Part shown: positions 62,301 through 64,000 of the stretch, in pieces | Position numbering within the stretch: position 1 is the stretch's first letter | How the letters are laid out: every line of letters begins with the position of its first letter | Assembly (NCBI GenBank): GCA_013397075.1 | Contig: VWZS01002681.1 | Location: 361,313 to 425,312 of the forward strand | Length of the DNA stretch: 64,000 nucleotides | Direction: 5' to 3' | Source of the DNA: Rhabdornis inornatus | Taxonomy: Eukaryota > Chordata > Aves > Passeriformes > Rhabdornithidae | Notes under the pieces: generated by a model | The model's input: only the letters and a program-made list of their open reading frames with translations | The model's database searches: none | Told to the model about the DNA's origin: nothing | Made by a program: the position numbers and the translations under genes

Positions 62301-64000
62301 AGGCACTAAGAGGTCTTTGTAGCCCACTCCCCTTTCCTCTGTACCAGACTACAGAAGACAGCATTTTCTCAACAGTCATTAATTCTACCTAAAAGTAGCT
62401 TGCAAGTGTCTTAAAATTAACATCTGGAAAAACTAAGTACAGAGACTTCTTTCAAATACCACAAACTGAATCATGGGGCCAAATTCAGCCTTGATGGAAT
62501 TATTATCTGTTATCTGTGTTCTGTGTTTTCCCTACATTGCTTGAGTAAATTCCCTTATATGGAGATGTTTTCTGAGATGCACATGATGCCAAAATGCTCA
62601 GAGAATCACATAAGACCAAACCTAAAATACTGAAGTAGAAAAAAAAGAAATTCAAACGCAGACTTTTCTTGAAAGTGTGTTGTTGAAATCCCTCTTTTGA
62701 GAAGGGAACTTAAGTATCAGTTCTGGCAGTTGTAATACTGGGAGGCCAGGTCTTAACTTTGGGAAAGACTTCCCTTAGTGACTAATTTTTAAGGACCTAA
62801 ATATTAGTCATGTTTATGATAAAGTAACTTGCTGAAGGGAAAGACTTATCTACATGTTTGTATTTTTAGAGATTAAGCTGTATTTAAATGAAAACAATAT
62901 ATTCAGTTTGTTAAAATATCTAAATATTTGCTTCTTAATCCATCACTTTTTCATTGATTCTAACACTGATGTCATCTTCTGTCACCCATACTTTTTTGAA
63001 AATAGGGGGGATTGTTACCTGCTTGTGCTAGCTGTTCATAAATAAGCTTAAGGCCTTAAGGCAGACTTTTCTGCCTTTTTTTTTTTTTAGGCTCATGACC
63101 TTCTCTTAAAATGTGATAGCTGCATTCTTATCAGCAGGGTATAGCTCAAGAGTAGTTGAATGCTGAAGTACATTCCATGGTAATATAGGGGAAAAAAATC
63201 AAGTATTATTTACTTGCAACCTGATTACTGTTGGGGGTCCTGTGTTGTCACGTGCCCCTCCCTGCCTGGGTGAAAGGCTTGCTGCTGGTGTTGCTTTTTA
63301 ACTTGCAAAAACCAGTACACAAGCAGAAGGCAACAAAGGACTTCAGATTGCTTGCTGTGCAACCAAAATGCCTGTCATATTTTACAGTTCTGTTCCTCAA
63401 GCCCAGGAACAGCAGTCTGTTGGCTTCTCCATCGGTGGGACCTAAACACTGGCAGCCAGACTGTGTCACCAGCATGCAGGTGCCAAAGTGTTTGACTCCT
63501 TCTTAACAGCCATCAGTTTTTTTCACAGTGATATTTACCTACAACAAAAGGAAATGCCTGCAGGGACAGAATGTGCTACCAGAACTGCTCCTTGCAAGGA
63601 AGACAAGACTTTGTTTGTTTTTCTTCTTCGTTCTATTTCATAGGTGTGAAGAAAAAAACCGACTTAGCTCTCGTATCTCAACTTAAGGCAGACTTTGGTA
63701 GAAAAATAACTTGGCACTATGTCTTTGTGCCACTTGTAAACACTAGACCTCTTAACAGGGTGGCCTTTTCCTTCTTAAAACTTCCCATCAGTCACTCTGT
63801 AGCTCCTGAAGTTCACCGGGCCCCTTCCTTGGCAGCCCTGGATAAGCCAAGGCTGGGACCAACCAAGCAGAATTTCTCCTCCCCGCAGCAGAGGAGTGAG
63901 CCACAGAAGATGAGCACACACACACCTACTGCCACAGCTGTATTTAACTGCAGTTCTGTGATGACAGAGGGAAAGGCCAAGTGGTCTTCACAGGAGCTGC
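59341..64000. other. Intergenic region upstream of CNN3
   Basis: 4.7 kb of AT-rich DNA with no recognisable exon. Short repeats: a GT-rich stretch near 61362-61392, a T-run at 63077-63090, and a short CA run near 63915-63926. Stretches near 60020-60090 and 62472-62500 resemble old amniote repeats, but no family was assigned. In human the next gene is ALG14 on the same strand as CNN3; none of its exons were seen. Confidence 0.6.

Noticed and set aside
59341..64000. Search for ALG14 last exon
   Set aside because: No sequence matching the expected C-terminal coding region was seen on the - strand; the gene is probably further right.
1..64000. CRISPR arrays, operons, prophage, endogenous retroviruses, tRNA or rRNA genes, or a novel gene system
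   Set aside because: No regular spacer arrays, LTR pairs, gag/pol frames, tRNA cloverleaf or rRNA sequence was recognised. The window is explained by two ordinary vertebrate genes and sparse repeats.

Overview
The window looks like avian nuclear DNA. It is AT-rich and intron-rich, with few interspersed repeats. The recognisable repeats are short 3' ends of CR1-type LINEs, plus a few worn ancient amniote elements. The species cannot be told from the sequence. Nothing here is prokaryotic, viral or plasmid-like.

Two genes can be supported, arranged tail to tail. On the + strand, the last seven coding exons of a choline transporter-like gene, best named SLC44A3, lie at 374-29489. The exons splice in a consistent phase and encode roughly the C-terminal half of the protein; the N-terminal half lies left of the window. 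On the - strand, exons 2-7 of calponin-3 (CNN3) lie at 39604-35225, with a poly(A) signal near 34482. Exon 1 (about 19 codons) was not found. It probably sits in the 872-base assembly gap (57593-58464) inside a CpG island that marks the CNN3 promoter. Human chromosome 1p21 has the same SLC44A3(+)/CNN3(-) order, which supports both names. The next human gene, ALG14, was not seen in the right-hand 5 kb.

Layout: 1-29.5 kb SLC44A3 exons and introns; 29.5-34.4 kb SLC44A3 3' region and the convergent intergenic space; 34.5-39.6 kb CNN3 exons 7 to 2; 39.6-57.5 kb CNN3 intron 1; 57.3-59.4 kb CpG island with gap; 59.4-64 kb intergenic DNA with no gene seen. The two proteins have unrelated jobs (membrane transport and actin binding). 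Their adjacency is conserved synteny, not a functional operon.

The most interesting points are a possible stop-loss or alternatively spliced SLC44A3 tail, an intronic CpG-rich patch with two tandem CTCF-like motifs 30 bp apart, a 198-base uninterrupted polypyrimidine tract just after the SLC44A3 stop, and two assembly problems in CNN3. I found no evidence of a novel multi-gene system.
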